A DNA stretch of 64,000 nt from Phlebotomus papatasi (GCF_024763615.1 NC_077224.1:51780712-51844711); one strand, 5' to 3'. Counted from the first letter of the stretch, positions 11,648 through 23,844 are shown. Numbers and translations: made by a program. Notes: generated from the sequence alone by a model not told the origin.

Positions 11648-13619
11648 TACATTATTAGCTTAAAATTGACGAAACAATGCTGATTTCGATTTTAATAAAA
11701 GCGATTAGTGTCAATATTTCTCTGAAACCGATAATTAATGGAACTATTTAGTTAATTCTGTATACTTTATATTGAAATATCAATCGGCAAATCGTCGCCG
11801 AATAATTTCGAAAATGAAAAAGTGCCAATTAAACAAATAAAAGGTAAAGTTGTTAGAGTATCAAGAATAATAATCTGAAACCTGATTTATTTTATAGAGT
11901 TAATAAATAAATAGACTTACAAGTTGTTAACCCCTTGGCTTAGATGTAATGTTTGAATTTTCCTTAACAGGGCATTATCTGCAAGTTGTCTCATTGATTT
12001 AGCAATATGAGGAATTAAATTTGTTATCAGGTGGGTTGTTTGAAGTGAGAACCTGTCGATAACTATCAGAGATCTTTGGTATTACCACGCCTCACGTAGT
12101 CAGATAGTCTTGCAATAGAATGTTTATTTTTGATGGTGATTACATGAAAATTCCACTCATCACTCGATGTTTTTGTACAACGATAAGCCCCTCTTGGTGG
12201 GCACGTTTCTTGCGATCAATTCTCACTTTTTTCCACATGATTGATGGGTCTTAGGATCAATGGGATGAATTGAAACTCCAATTTTTCATGTAATTGTGGC
12301 AATTTCGAAAAAAAAAGAGGTGAAATTTCTCAATGGCGCATTTGGGTGGTTTGGAATTGGCCAAAGGGAAAATTTTTATCATGATAAGAGAGGGGGGAAG
12401 GGGGTGGTTTGTGGCAGAGTGTTTTTTATTGTATCTACTAATGTCTCCGAATGGCTTGAGGGAAAATAAAAAGAAAGAAAATCACATCGCATGATTTCTG
12501 TTCTTCTCCACCAGCTCCTTTTCATTCTATTTATGGCATATATTATCTACATATTTCGTGTCTTGTACAAATAATTAATTTATTCACTTATATTTTCTCT
12601 TTATAAAAATATTACTCAAGTGTGTACGATGATGAATATCTTATACAATTGACCCCTCTTGCTCGCATAACGCAAATGAAGTACATGAAGTAATCAAGTT
12701 GTATGAGAAATGGACATGGGGTGAGTTTAACCCCCTGAAAAATTCACAAGGAGATTTTTTTTATATTCTCATGTTCGCCTTTTTTTTATCCACCAATCCA
12801 CCTCCATTAATATTGTGGGAGGGAAAAAGTATAAAATAGTGAGAAGAAACTTTGCCTGCTCACTATCTTGATTACCAATCTCTTGGGCTCCGCGTGTCAT
12901 TATAAAGTTAATTGGGACATCGAAACGGTTTTCTTATATATGTGAAAATTATTGCTATATCATGAATATGACGTGGCTACAACGGGGTAAAAACGCCAAT
13001 TTTCTTCTAAAACATTACTTATAACATTTAAATTGGCTCGTAAACAAATTTCTCTCAAAACTTTCAAATCTGCGCGAGGGAGATTATTTTCTAAAAGGGG
13101 ATTGAGACAACATAAATTAGTCAAGGAGGAGGAATTTGATATTTCCGTCAATTTGGGATCAACAGTTCACGTGTTTGCCATTGAGGAAATTTCTCCATAG
13201 AGCATTATTCGCTGAATTTCAAAACACCCTCTCTCTATTTTCCCGCAATTTCAGGCACATTATTCACATCCCCCTAAGCTATGATAGTGTAGTCTATTGA
13301 CATACCCCTAGTACGCTATCTTCATCAGAATTTCCTAATACAAGCCATTTCCCGCAATTATTGAATTTCTGTGATGTGTTTAATGGAAGCGATAGAAAAC
13401 ATTCACTTAGATTCAAATTAGCTGTTTGAGAGAGTGTAAGATTTCAAAATTAATTTGAGAAAATGAGTACCTTTAAAACCACAGCTTGAAAATTTGGAAC
13501 TTCCAATAAATGATAAAGCTCTGGGTAACATAGAGGTTTTAGAGGTTCTGAATGCGATTCTTTCGTCAATCCCAATGAACGGGAAAAATTAAGGGAAAAA
13601 GGGTGACAAAGCGTTCTAT
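11648..13619. other. unique-looking non-coding DNA
   Basis: No repeat or gene was recognised. This stretch is less degenerate-looking than its surroundings, and GATAAG/TTATC words are frequent. It could be intronic or regulatory, but no specific site can be supported. Confidence 0.35.
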
Positions 13620-13861
13620 GCTTTGCACAGTGCTCGAACTCGTAACTTAGATGTTATACCTCAAAACCACCATTTAATAATTCACAACCGTTTTGAACCG
13701 ATTAATACAGCACTTGGAAGAACACTTAAAATAACTTAGGAATAATACAAATTTTTTTTTTGGATAAGAATAAGTTGTCGGTTCATAACCGGTTGAAACC
13801 TATTCAGGCTTATTAGAATTTCCAAGGCCTTTCTAATGAACCCAAGCATGACCTTATTCTT

Positions 13862-14436
13862 ATCATCCACAATTAGATCTTGAAAAATTCGAAAATCTAT
13901 TTGAAAAGCCAAAAAAGAGACTTTCTTACTGCTTGATAATTCCGCAAGGTGGCTGAGGTACATTCTGTTAGAATTTCGAAGTGGTCAAGTGTCAGAATTT
14001 GTCGATCTTTACATTTTTGTGAGGAAAAAAACAGTACACCGACGATTACTGTTCTTGTCCCATAAGTTAATCACTCCATAATCACTGAGTAAGAACCTTG
14101 ACAGACTTGAGGATTAGCCGATAGACGGCTTAGCGTAATTATATCCGAAATATTGATTAAACCACATTACTATCATTTTCCACTAAGCCGTCTCTCGGCT
14201 TAAGTCGTAGGTATGTCAAGGACCTAACTGTTTTGCCAGCTTTCTAGTGTGATATTTGTTAAATTTTCCCCACCTTGTACGAAAATTTAGCATGACAATT
14301 CGAAATTTAATTTGAATTCTTCGAACATCGACGACATTTTGTGCAAATAGAGTTCCAATTACTTTTTATCCAAAACACTATTGGAGAATTAAACTCTACT
14401 TGTGTTTGCACCCATTGGGTTTATAACTACGCTCTG
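13862..14436 (+). repeat. repeat Y, copy 1 (inside M, carrying N)
   Basis: It aligns in inverted orientation with 23845-24245: GATCTTGAAAAATTCGAAAATC, AAGGTGGCTGAGGTACAT, CCTCAC-AA-TG words, CACTCCATAATCACTGAGTA, ACAAGGTGGGGA reversed, and GAGTTCCATTTACC-like ends. No inverted termini were recognised and no coding frame was seen. Confidence 0.65.
14092..14224. mobile_element. element N, copy 1, TA insertion with paralogous empty site
   Basis: It is a short element with terminal inverted repeats of about 35 bp around CCTTGACA, and ACGGCTTAG/CTAAGCCGT blocks inside. The surrounding repeat Y reads CTGAGTA-element-TAACTG here. The Y copy at about 24022 reads CTGAGTAACTG without it, giving an exact TA target. 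Copy 2 is at 24574-24697. Confidence 0.85.
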
Positions 14437-14778
14437 TAAAATCTTTTTAACCTTTGCCATTGAAAAACCTGGAATGATTTAACGATGTTTTCGTATATTG
14501 CCGAGATGTTTACCAAAGTAGCCTCTATAATGTTATCAAAAATGAAAAAAAAACACACGACGCGTTTTCGAGCAATCCCAAAAAGCAAGATTTAGGGGGA
14601 AAAGAGAAGAAGGGAAATGAGGATCCCTTGAAGGTCCTAAGTCTCTATCTGTAGCCGTTTGACCTCTAGACATGGTAACGGCTGAACAATAGCGAAATAT
14701 TTTAAATTCAAATTTTTGTCACACCAGGGTGCGGGATTCAATGTTTGGTATTTCTAAAATGCTTTTTAAAATTACATA

Positions 14779-16058
14779 GGGGAGACCGGGGAGGTTTGGG
14801 ACAGGGGCAGTGTGGGACAAGGCGAGTTTTTCAATTTATTTTTTAAATAAATGGGATTTAACCATTACTGTATCGTAGGCAATATTAAGATGTATCTTGA
14901 CTAAAATAATGGATATCCTCAGTTTTATTGTTTTAATTCTATGAACATTTTTTTAAAAATTGATAAAAATCGTATATTTTTACGTCTCAGTTTTCCTCTT
15001 TGTTTTTTATATCAGCCATATATAATCAAAACTTTTTTATCTCATTAGATATCAGTGTAATCTGGGAACATATTTTTATAAAAGTTTCAGAGATTATACG
15101 CTCTTGTTTTTTACATAAAGGTTTTAAATACCAAAACTACACGTGGGGATGTTTGGGACACCTGAAAGGGGATGAATGGGACGTTGATTTTCGACAAGAT
15201 TGTAGGTGGTATGCAATTGTTTATTGTCAAATTGAAGAGTAATGCCCAGTTTCTACTGGAAATCTCCCTCTTGTGCAAAGTTTATCAGTGCAGCAGATTT
15301 CTCTAATTACAGGGACAATTAAACCATCATTGTCTTGGGAATCAATAATTCCTTCTCAGAGAATATTCTATCTTTGCCCAATCCAGTTAGAAACGACTTT
15401 TTTCGAAAATTTCTCGAACAAGTTCTCCAGAAAAGGCAAGGCGAGAGATAATTCAGAGAAATAATGAGAACACAGGTACAATGCAGTTGTCGTAAAATCA
15501 AACAGGAATCCATCAATGAGTTCAAAACTAAGAGTTACAAGAAAATCTACTCGCCTGAGGAATTTGATAATCATGATTGCAATATTTAGAATAAAAAAAG
15601 AAAAGAAAGGTAGTTGGAAAATAAGAAGAAAATACTTTAAATAATTGATTGACAATAAATGACTCTACTGTACAAATAAAATTGATATTAATTTCTAAGT
15701 GTAAATAAAAGATGAAACATTTTCATTTCTATCAGAAATATTTTTAATTTGGTATTTAAAATTAATTAACGTGTTCCAGTAATACAAATTATGCGTAAAA
15801 AACGCGTCCCAAACATCACCTTTTGCGTCCCATACTGCCCCACATCGGGGAGGTTTGGGACAAAGCATCTAGTTAAATGTTTTATCTTCTTTAAGAAAAC
15901 TCAGTTGTTTTCCAAGTTCTATCGAGTACTTTTTATAAAGTCAATACCCATAAGTATCCTATAGACCGCATAAAATTGTAATACACTATCGTGGTTTTTT
16001 GGAATAGTGTCTCAAAGTCAAAACATGAAAAAGTGTCCCAAACCTCCCCGGTCTCCCC
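14779..16058. mobile_element. element C, full length, TA-flanked
   Basis: The termini are GGGGAGACCGGGGAGGTTTG and the inverted CAAACCTCCCCGGTCTCCCC, each flanked by TA. TTTGGGACA or its complement recurs at the left end, near 15150, near 15800-15860 and at the right end. Frames of up to 95 codons inside show no transposase motif. The right half is duplicated at 11411-11647. Confidence 0.85.
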
Positions 16059-17559
16059 TACGTACAATTAGAGAGGTAATCTCTTTTTCATTTCAAAAGA
16101 AACTAGTTATACTCACCGTTTATTAAGCGGTTACGTCGGTAAACATAAAAAAACAGTAATTTTTAATTTTTTTAGCTTAATAAACAAATTATTAATTCAA
16201 GTTCTGAACTCAGTAGCGACAACACAAAATTACTTAAATTTTAAGTCGCTACTTATCCCTCGAGGTCCTGTATTTAAATTTTGCATAACGGTGTTTAGGG
16301 ATTGTTGTTATGTCATTTATATAAAAATTTATAACTATGTATCCTGTGAATGATTGGCATATACAACCTATGAAGGAGTTTTCCACCATTTTCACTCTGG
16401 ATGTTGGTCATCAACGCTAAGACGGCGGTGGGCGCATAAACGCAAAGCATATAATTACTTGAAAAGGACTCGAGTGTAAGCACAATAAAATAAATAAAAA
16501 AAAATAAAGTTCTTGGGCTTATAAAGTACAACATTTAAATTATTTTTTCTGAAATTTTCATTTTAAAAATCTATCCTCTATGACATTGATTCTCAGAGAC
16601 CTTTTAAAAAAACACATGCTTTTCGATGGACAAGATTTCTCGGAATTGATTCAATTGAAATTCAGAAACTAAATATTTCCTGTTAGCTGATAAGTTGAGG
16701 TAGTCCTTAAATGAAGGACACATTTGTAAAAAATGAAATTTAAATTTATGCAAGAATTTTATACAAAATCAGTTATAAGCCCAGACAAGTTTTATGGTAT
16801 AGCAGAGATTCTTTACAGGTAACCTCAAAATTTCAAATTTTGCAAAGAATTTCAGCTAAGCTTATCTGGGTTTCGGATTTAAGATAAACCAATTTCGAGA
16901 AATCTTTTTCAACAAAAAGTATGGTTTTTCAAAAACAAAAATCCAAAAATTAGGTGTCAATGGCTGAATTTTTAAAATTTTCAAATGAAAATTTTAGAAA
17001 ATGTAGTTTAAATGTTGTGCTTTTATATCCCTAAGAGCTGGAATTAAATTTTTTTTATTATGCTAAAAAAAATAGAGAAAATATTATGTGTTTTTTTGTA
17101 GTTTTTCTAAAACCGAATAAAGATTAATGTGACCGATATGTGCGTCACAAATTTGTAAAGGACAAAGGGCATTTTGAAGGTCATCAAAAAGGTGGACAAA
17201 ATTTTACCGGAATTTATATCATGCGAATAATGATCCTGGTACGATAAAACTGTGCAACAAAAATGATTTACTTGTCAGTTTCTTCAATAAGAGTTTTTTT
17301 TAAGGACCTCTTATCTCAAATTCGTTGGTCATTATCACGTCCTGATTTTTTTGTTTGAATTGTTCAGTTTTTTATAATCTTTTTCAAAATTCTAAAACTT
17401 TTTTAGAACTTTTCGAAACATGATAAGGGTATTCGAGAAAATTAAGGTACTTAGGAAATGTGTACCTTAAAATGTGCATTTTGTGTGTAAAAATGCTAAA
17501 TTCAATAAAAAGAACATTTGCGTATAGTCTACATATTTCGCTAAGCCCTTGACTGAAAA
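16059..17559. other. AT-rich non-coding stretch
   Basis: A small dyad (AGTAGCGAC ... GTCGCTACT, about 16211-16255) is visible. The rest is low-complexity AT-rich sequence with no supported gene or repeat. Confidence 0.35.
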
Positions 17560-18170
17560 CTTGTAGTGACGGGCTCGTGAAGGGGCTCTTTTACGTATGG
17601 ACTGAAGATCGCAAAATCAAAAAAAAAATGGAAAAACGACCTAGATTTGCGGAGTGCTCGAACTTACGAGAAAGAGTTCTCTGTGAAATATCTTTTCGCA
17701 TGGTTTTAAGGTGCGTACTGATTTACTACCAACTTCATTGATTTTTAAAAATAAAATAATTATCGGTACTTAACCTATTCATTACTGAAGATCTATGTAG
17801 TTGTGTTCGAAATTTCAAAATCTTTCTAAAAAATCCAAATTTAATTAAATTGGTTAAGAAATGTGCCCTCAAAGGTGACTAACCTTTGAACGTCAATGGA
17901 GATCTTTCCGGCCATAGGTATGTATGGACAAAGTGTTCGCCTAAGCTATACCTCTAAAACATATCCAAAACTAAAAGAAGTTGATAGAACCGTTTTTGAA
18001 GTAATCCAAAAAAAAGGGTTGTCTGAGGCTGAAGGAGGGGCTTAGCTAAAAAAGAAAACAACGTCTGGAGATAATATTTTTTTTTAGCATTGGGGTCACC
18101 GAAGACCGGAACTTGATATCTCTTACCGTTTAAGCTCTAGAACGGTGACATGTTGAAAAAAAGTCGATTA
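17560..18170 (+). repeat. dispersed repeat M-related copy 3
   Basis: It contains M signature words in order: GGAGTGCTCGAACTTACGAG, CCTAAGCTATACCTCTAAAA, CATATCCAAAA, then GGGGTCACCGAAGACC and TATCTCTTACCGTTTAAG. It is more diverged than copies 2, 4 and 5. Confidence 0.5.
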
Positions 18171-18599
18171 TATAACTGCTCTCTCTTTTGAGTTCGAGCA
18201 GTAAAAATGTGCATTTATTTAAATTTTATATTCAAAAACCTCTATTCCCTTAGTGTATGAAAATTTGAACTTATCTTCTATCGTCAATTATTTCGAGCTG
18301 AATATTCTCAGGGATCAATCTATGTTAATTGTCAATATAAGTCACAAGTCAAGAATTACATGATGATAAGACACTCAAGAAACGTTTTAAATTTAAAAGT
18401 TTTTCATTATAAATCCGTTATTTTAAAATTACCGATATCTTCACGGAGCATGGGGTAAAAATGAAAATTTAGAAAGTCTGAATTTTTCGATAAATTTGAA
18501 GCACGCCATCGAATTGTGATGTTCATCGGTGATTTTGTGGAAAAATCACGTGGCAATAAAACCAAAAGGGGAGACTTTTGATGGGCTTCTTGTAATCAG

Positions 18600-18653
18600 T
18601 TGAAAACTTGTCAGGAACAATTCCCCAAAACAGATAGGAATGAGTTTGAGCCG
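18600..18653 (+). CDS. candidate 54-nt internal exon, unidentified
   Basis: An acceptor (CTTCTTGTAATCAG, ending 18599) and a strong donor (CCG followed by GTGAGT at 18654) frame 54 nt. These are open as 18 complete codons, LKTCQEQFPKTDRNEFEP. The frame continues open to 18863 past the donor, so this could also be a chance open frame. No family was recognised. It is on the same strand as the candidate exon at 95-144. Confidence 0.25.
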
Positions 18654-20479
18654 GTGAGTGCATTTAATACAATTTCATGCAGCTTTTTGGCATGTCAGAC
18701 CGGAAATTGCGCTGCCATCGAGATAATCGAAAATTACACTTTTCTTGCAAGAAAAGACCAGTCAAACACCGTTGATAGATGCACGGAAGTTCCTCATCCA
18801 ATTCAACTTCAGCCCAGAGTCAATGATGGGGCTTTGGATGGGGAGTTGAAGGATGAAGTCTAATACATGACATAAAAAAAGGATAGATATCCTTGGGCGT
18901 GATTAAATCGGTCTTGTTCTTGTTTTCGGTGACACGAAATCATTTTCACTTATTTTTTTTTGTATAGAGAGAGAAGTGAATTGAATGGGAAGGAACCCAC
19001 GTATAGAATCTTTGATGGAGAATTGAAATTTAGGCGCGTGCTCATCATCAATCTTTCTGGGCCATTGTTACATTCATCATCTGGCAAATAACATTGAGAA
19101 AGGAAGGAAGGAGCCTCAAGGAAATAATGATACGGCATCGGATTTCACTGCAAGATGAATATGATGCCCAAAGAACCAGTTTCAGTGCTAAGGGTCTTCT
19201 TCCTTCAGCAACGTGTCTTATTGTCACAATGCACTAAAAAACGCGACCTCCTAAACAATTGTCTACAAACTCGATATACCACACACATTAAACACCTGGA
19301 AGATTGACACTGTGACAAAATGATATGCGAATAATTTGATATTATCACCCAAATATGAATATACTACGACTATCCCGGGGAAAAATATTAAAATGTTAAT
19401 TTAAGCCCGTGACAATAAATTCAGTAGCATTAGGGGTGATTTTTTCGTCTGTGCATACAAAATGTTATGTATATCACCGAACAGTGTGTCTCTTGGAAAT
19501 GTATAAAACTTCCCCTGAAATTTGTGATAATCTGACATAGATGAGATAATAAATGTGTTCGAATTATTTACGATCATCCCCGAGGGGTGTTAATATTCAA
19601 TTTTGTCTTCTACATATGTTTTCCCATCCCATTTAACGCCTCCTCACCCCGCAAAAATGGATTTGACTCGTCCTTTGCCACCCTTTGCGATAACTTTAAA
19701 TTTTGCTGTTGACACATATTTATTCGCTAGCGATTTTTCCCGATGTCAATTCTCTTCCATGCACCCCTTCGTCTTGCCAGTAGACATTCAAGGCTACGGC
19801 GACGGTTAATAACCAATTCTTAGAACTGAAATAGAAATCAAGAATGAAAAGAATTTAATGATTTAGTATACAAAAATTAAATAAATATTAAAATAAATCA
19901 GTTAAGATTTTAAATTTATTTTTCAGTATTGAGGTTTTTAAATATCGATGTTTCAGAATAAGATACGAATAACTCCACTGAATTATTCACTGTTTCATTC
20001 AGAAACATAATATAAAAAAAAATTATAAAATAATGATAATACTGAAATAAGTTAGCGTTCTCTAAGTCGATCGCTTCTTTGCTAATTGGATGAAATGGTC
20101 TTTTAATTGGATCACTCAATTTACAAGCATATTAAAACGAGAAAGTAATTTTTTATTACATTTTAAAAATTTTTATTGGATTATTTCATTTAATATTTCA
20201 TATGAAAGGCAATCTTTGGTGAATTATCAGTTTAATGAACAACAATTGCAGGAACAAGTTAGTCAGTAGCAATGAGTCGATTGCACTCACTTATTAATTG
20301 AATAAAAATATTATTTTTGCTTTTGCTCAAAGTTGAATAGTTATGTTATGTTACTGTAGCGACTATATTACAGAAATAAGAATAAAAATATTATTTTAAG
20401 TGGATTTTATCCAATTAGAGTAGTCATAACGACCCACATAGCGAAGCGCCCAGATTAGCGCATTTGACAGTAAATAATC
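18654..20479. other. mostly unique-looking non-coding DNA
   Basis: No repeat family was recognised. Short open frames at 18950-19138 (-), 19603-19809 (+) and 19916-20119 (-) have no domain or splice context. Confidence 0.35.
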
Positions 20480-20690
20480 AATTTTATAGAAGAGCGATTT
20501 TAAGCGATGATTTTACATGCTAAGTATAAGTTTTTATAGATTTAAAAGCCTATAACTTTGAAAGTAAATACAATACGCTGAAAGAAGGTAAAGGATGTCA
20601 AGAACAAGTACCAAAAAAGCGAAAAAACGAATTATGTTGAAATTTGAGTTGTTCGGGTCTTATTCTGAGCCGTCGATATGCCGATTTTGA
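20480..20690. repeat. repeat Z copy 2 (unoccupied)
   Basis: It is continuous across the point where copy 1 (5.4-6.4 kb) carries element B. Shared blocks are AAGAGCGATTTTAAG, GATTTTACATG, CTATAACTTTGAAA and TTGAGTTGTTCGGG. It runs into foldback O1 at about 20700. Confidence 0.65.
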
Positions 20691-20699
20691 TACCGTAGA

Positions 20700-21007
20700 T
20701 TTAATTGGCTTTGTCCTCCGGACTTCGGGGGTTACTTTACTTCCCTGTTGTTTGCAAGCTTGTCTTTAATTCTATCACTTCAGCATGGTTTTCACCGATC
20801 CGATGTACCGCAAGTATGGGTGACTTTGTCCCCTGCGAGGACTTTGACATCCCCCTGTTCGCAAGCTTTTCTTTACTTCTAGAACTTAAGGATGGTCTTT
20901 ACTGATCCGATCTACCATATCTGATCGGTAAAGACCATACTTAAGTTCTAGAAATAATAAAAATCTGACGAGCAGGGGGGTGTCAAAGTCACTCGCGCTT
21001 ACGGTGC
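20700..21007. repeat. foldback element O1 with an extra arm
   Basis: The left arm at 20804-20912 (GTGACTTTGTCCCC ... CTTTACTTCTAGAACTTAAG ... GATCCGATC) is repeated inverted at 20920-21007, with a center near CCATAT. A further diverged direct copy of the left arm lies at about 20697-20805. A second foldback of the same family is at 38340-38560. No coding capacity supports a protein. Confidence 0.75.
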
Positions 21008-21039
21008 CTATCTAATAGCTAATTAATTCGATCCAAGGG

Positions 21040-21190
21040 GAAAGCTTTAAGGTTTCGTACACAGTCTGGCTTCAAACTCTTCATATTTCTTTAATGATTC
21101 TAACCTATCTAGGTCAGTATATTTTAATGGCTAGTCTTAAATCACATTTTTTTCTGAAAAACTAGGTTTAATTCATTAAAGGTTCAAGGG
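21040..21190. repeat. repeat AA, copy 1
   Basis: It aligns with 40690-40860: GAAAGCTTTAAGGTTTCG versus GAAAGGCTTCAGGCTTTG, then CAAACTCTTCATATTT, ATTCTAACCTATC and GGCTAGTCTTAAATCACA versus AGCTAGTCCTAAGTCACA. The class is unknown. Confidence 0.5.
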
Positions 21191-21382
21191 AAAATATAAA
21201 TTGTTCGACGCCTGAATGTATCCGAAGCCTTACAGCTTTCCCTAAGAAGGTACGAAATTACCAGGCCCAATTAGCCGATTTTCGGGAACAGAATGTATCA
21301 TGTTCGTTAAGTTAGAAAATTTTAATTAAAAAAATCAATTAATAAATTTCAAAACAACATATACGAATATTACAAAATTTCT

Positions 21383-21801
21383 CAAATTAAAATTTTAATA
21401 TGATTCATATTAAATGTCGCTGGTGAGAGTCCAAATGTGTAATTTGTGTGTTTGAACAACGACTCCTTCATATTACCATAATATGAAGGAGTCGTTGGTT
21501 TGAATCATTTTATATTCAAAATTTTATCTATTTGTTGATAAAAAGGTAGACTTTGCCCGCAAAATTTGATATGAATTGATTTATAGCATTAATACGAAAA
21601 ATTAATGCGATTTTCTCTTTAATTTTTTAATGTGAAAAATATTTATGCTTTAGGTAAATTTAAACTTATTTTTGAAGGCCAGTCCACTTCTTTATCAATA
21701 AATAAAAAAACCCCAAATATTAAGCGACTCAAAGACACAAATAACATATTTGGACGCTCACAAGCGACAATTAATGTGAATCACATTAAAATTTTAATGT
21801 G
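21383..21801. mobile_element. element R, long inverted termini with a central hairpin
   Basis: The left end (21383-21456) and right end (about 21729-21801) are inverted copies over about 72 bp. Key blocks are ATTAAAATTTTAAT, TGATTCATATTAA/TTAATGTGAATCA and AATTTGTGTGTTTGA. The ends are themselves palindromic. The interior contains the perfect hairpin at 21457-21497. Confidence 0.75.
21457..21497. repeat. perfect 19-bp inverted repeat, 3-nt loop
   Basis: CAACGACTCCTTCATATTA is followed by CCA and then its exact complement. No mismatch is present, unlike the decayed surroundings. It sits asymmetrically within element R, just inside the left terminal repeat. Confidence 0.95.
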
Positions 21802-22977
21802 CAAGTGTGATAACGCCGTAACACGGGCTTTAGATCTAACGTTTTACCTTATGGCTTAAGGTTTCCAATTTCTTGATTCGATTTTGAAAAATAATTAAAA
21901 TTCGTTGTTTTTAGGATTACGTTACCCTTATTGGGATCTGGACTAAACGTCCATTCTGCACCCATGTAACCGTCACTATCCCTTTCAAAAATTTTCGATA
22001 AAATCTGACTTACTGGTCTAGTTAATGCTTCTCACCAAAAGCAAGTAGTTAACATAGCCCTAGTCCTAAAAATGAATTTCAAAGAATTCGAGACAGACAT
22101 CAAAAGAGGGTGAAAATTTGTTGCGTGCATCGACTCCCTTTGACTTCAAAATCATGATCCTCAGTGTGTTCATATTCTCTCCTTAACCGTGATTTCTTAA
22201 TTAAAAGTTTAACCATAAAACAGACACTCTTCCTAACCCACTTGCCTCCACTCCCAGAGGGTGCCAAATGTTTGTGAGTGTTTTATATACATTTTTTTCA
22301 CCCCCATGGAGCGCACTCGAAAAAATGACTTTGCGTGATATCTCGGAATAATTGAATTGAACAAAGAGTCAACAATTGAGCCAAACAAGAGAGGCCACCT
22401 TCTCTAATATCTCCTTTTATTCGATTTGGTTTCATCACTTAATTATTTTTGGTGGTTTGCCGTGCAAGTTAGAAGCCGGAAGGGACCGCCCTCCACCCCC
22501 ACAAAGCACTTGTTTCAAATGAGGTGATACAATGATTGAAAGCAATTGCTGCACCACTTCTCTTTGATGAGATATTTCGGCAATTGTGAGGGTTGGCTCA
22601 CCCAAAATTGGTTTGTGATACTACACAAAGATAGAAATCTTATGAATGTCGAGCAAAAGCGTGAAGACAGGAGAGAGAATGGAGAGTTAATTAGTATGTT
22701 TTGTACTACACTGTTCTTTGGTTCTACGAGGGTGCAATTTTCGTTTTTAGGTGTTTACTGGCTTCCTATTTTAATAGACCACCAAAAATTTCCATGCACA
22801 ACACTAACAAAATGTTACAAAAGGATAAGTAAGGGCAAAAATATAATATATACCTACAATCCCAACAATATTAATCAATGAAAAGGCGTCATTTTATTTA
22901 TTTGGGATGATTGAACTGTCTTTAGAGCTTTAGGGCAATGGTTTGTAGTAAAATATCAATCATTATTTCTATCATTA
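21802..22977. other. unique-looking non-coding DNA
   Basis: No gene or repeat was recognised. A 111-codon open frame at 22546-22881 (+) has no domain and no splice or start context. Confidence 0.35.
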
Positions 22978-23040
22978 ACCCTTTAAAGACATTAACATAT
23001 CTCGTAAAATTAATCCTAAAAAATATTTGCTTCACTTTAT
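22978..23040 (+). mobile_element. family V fragment (one end)
   Basis: TTAA is followed by CCCTTTAAAGACATTAACAT, resembling the left tip of element V at 28973 (CCCTTTAAGGACAATTGG). Similar AAAATATTT sequence follows. No opposite end was found. Confidence 0.4.
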
Positions 23041-23214
23041 TTTTTTTTATATTCTTTCAGCATTGTTTTATTTTTTGAATTCACAATGTGTTTATTTTTT
23101 CCCTCTTCTTCAACATCTTGAATTTCTACATTGTATAAGTGATCAATATTTTTTCCTATTATCAGGAATCAGGTGATTTCTGATTGATTACTGTCATCCT
23201 GTTTGACCGTTTAT

Positions 23215-23550
23215 CTATCCATCTTGTTTAACCGTTAGCACCGTTAGCAGATCGACATAAGCCGAATGGTTACAGATATAGATTTGGGGCTTTCGAGAGA
23301 TCTGCTGAGGGATAGGCCTTAGCAGGGGTATTTCTAGATACTTATCATTATTTTTCCTTATACGGGATGAGGTTGTCGGTCCCATGTCCCGTGGAATCAA
23401 GGGAATCAAGTGCACTAAGGCTAACTGGCTGCAATCCGAACTCTTTTCACGTCAGAAAAATTCCTGGTGACCTAAAGACGATTCGAAGCCGGGACACTTG
23501 CATCATAGAGCGAGTGCTCTACCACTTGACTCATTAAGTGCCCAATTAGT
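23215..23550 (-). mobile_element. tRNA-derived SINE, copy 1
   Basis: On the minus strand a tRNA-like head reads GAGTCAAGTGGTAGAGCAC (A box) and GGCTTCGAATC (B box). A body follows with TTTAGGTCACCAGGAATTTT, CCTTGATTCCACGGGAC and CCCGTATAAGGAAAAATA. The same head-body order occurs at 57585-57800 on the plus strand, and a head alone at 58263. RNA polymerase III promoter boxes are visible but the copy is degenerate. Confidence 0.75.
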
Positions 23551-23844
23551 CTGACCTTTATCATCCCTCGACACATCGTGTGTTTTTATATAATAGAAAA
23601 TGTATTGACCTAAAATCGTTCTTAATAACGATTTTTCCAAAAGTTCGAATATCCCAAAATTCAAATATTCAAATATTCGAAAATCTTATTGTCCAGATTA
23701 TCCATCTGCGAAATAGAGCCCGGTTAGTGGATTTCCTTCCCTGTTCACAGGAGATTCTCATTTCCCGCCTCGCGCTTCAAGCAAGGTTTAGTTCTGTTGC
23801 CCGCCGTGAGAGAGTGGCTGATAGGAATTATTGACCCTAAACAG

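Larger units (their letters stand above)
13620..14700 (+). repeat. dispersed repeat M, copy 2 (split by Y)
   Basis: The first part, 13620-13861, contains CAGTGCTCGAACTCGTAA, GGTTCATAACCGGTTG and TTCCAAGGCCTTTCTAATGA. The second part, about 14437-14700, contains TTGAAAAACC, AAAATGAAAAA, CGACGCGTTTTCGAGCAATC and CAAGT-type CTCTATCTGTAGCCGTTTG. Together they match the order of blocks in the uninterrupted copies at 43840 and 57840. Confidence 0.65.

Noticed and set aside
11293..11658. 121-codon open frame on the plus strand
   Set aside because: It runs through a decayed copy of repeat family C and has no domain; the same region in the full C copy is not open in this frame.
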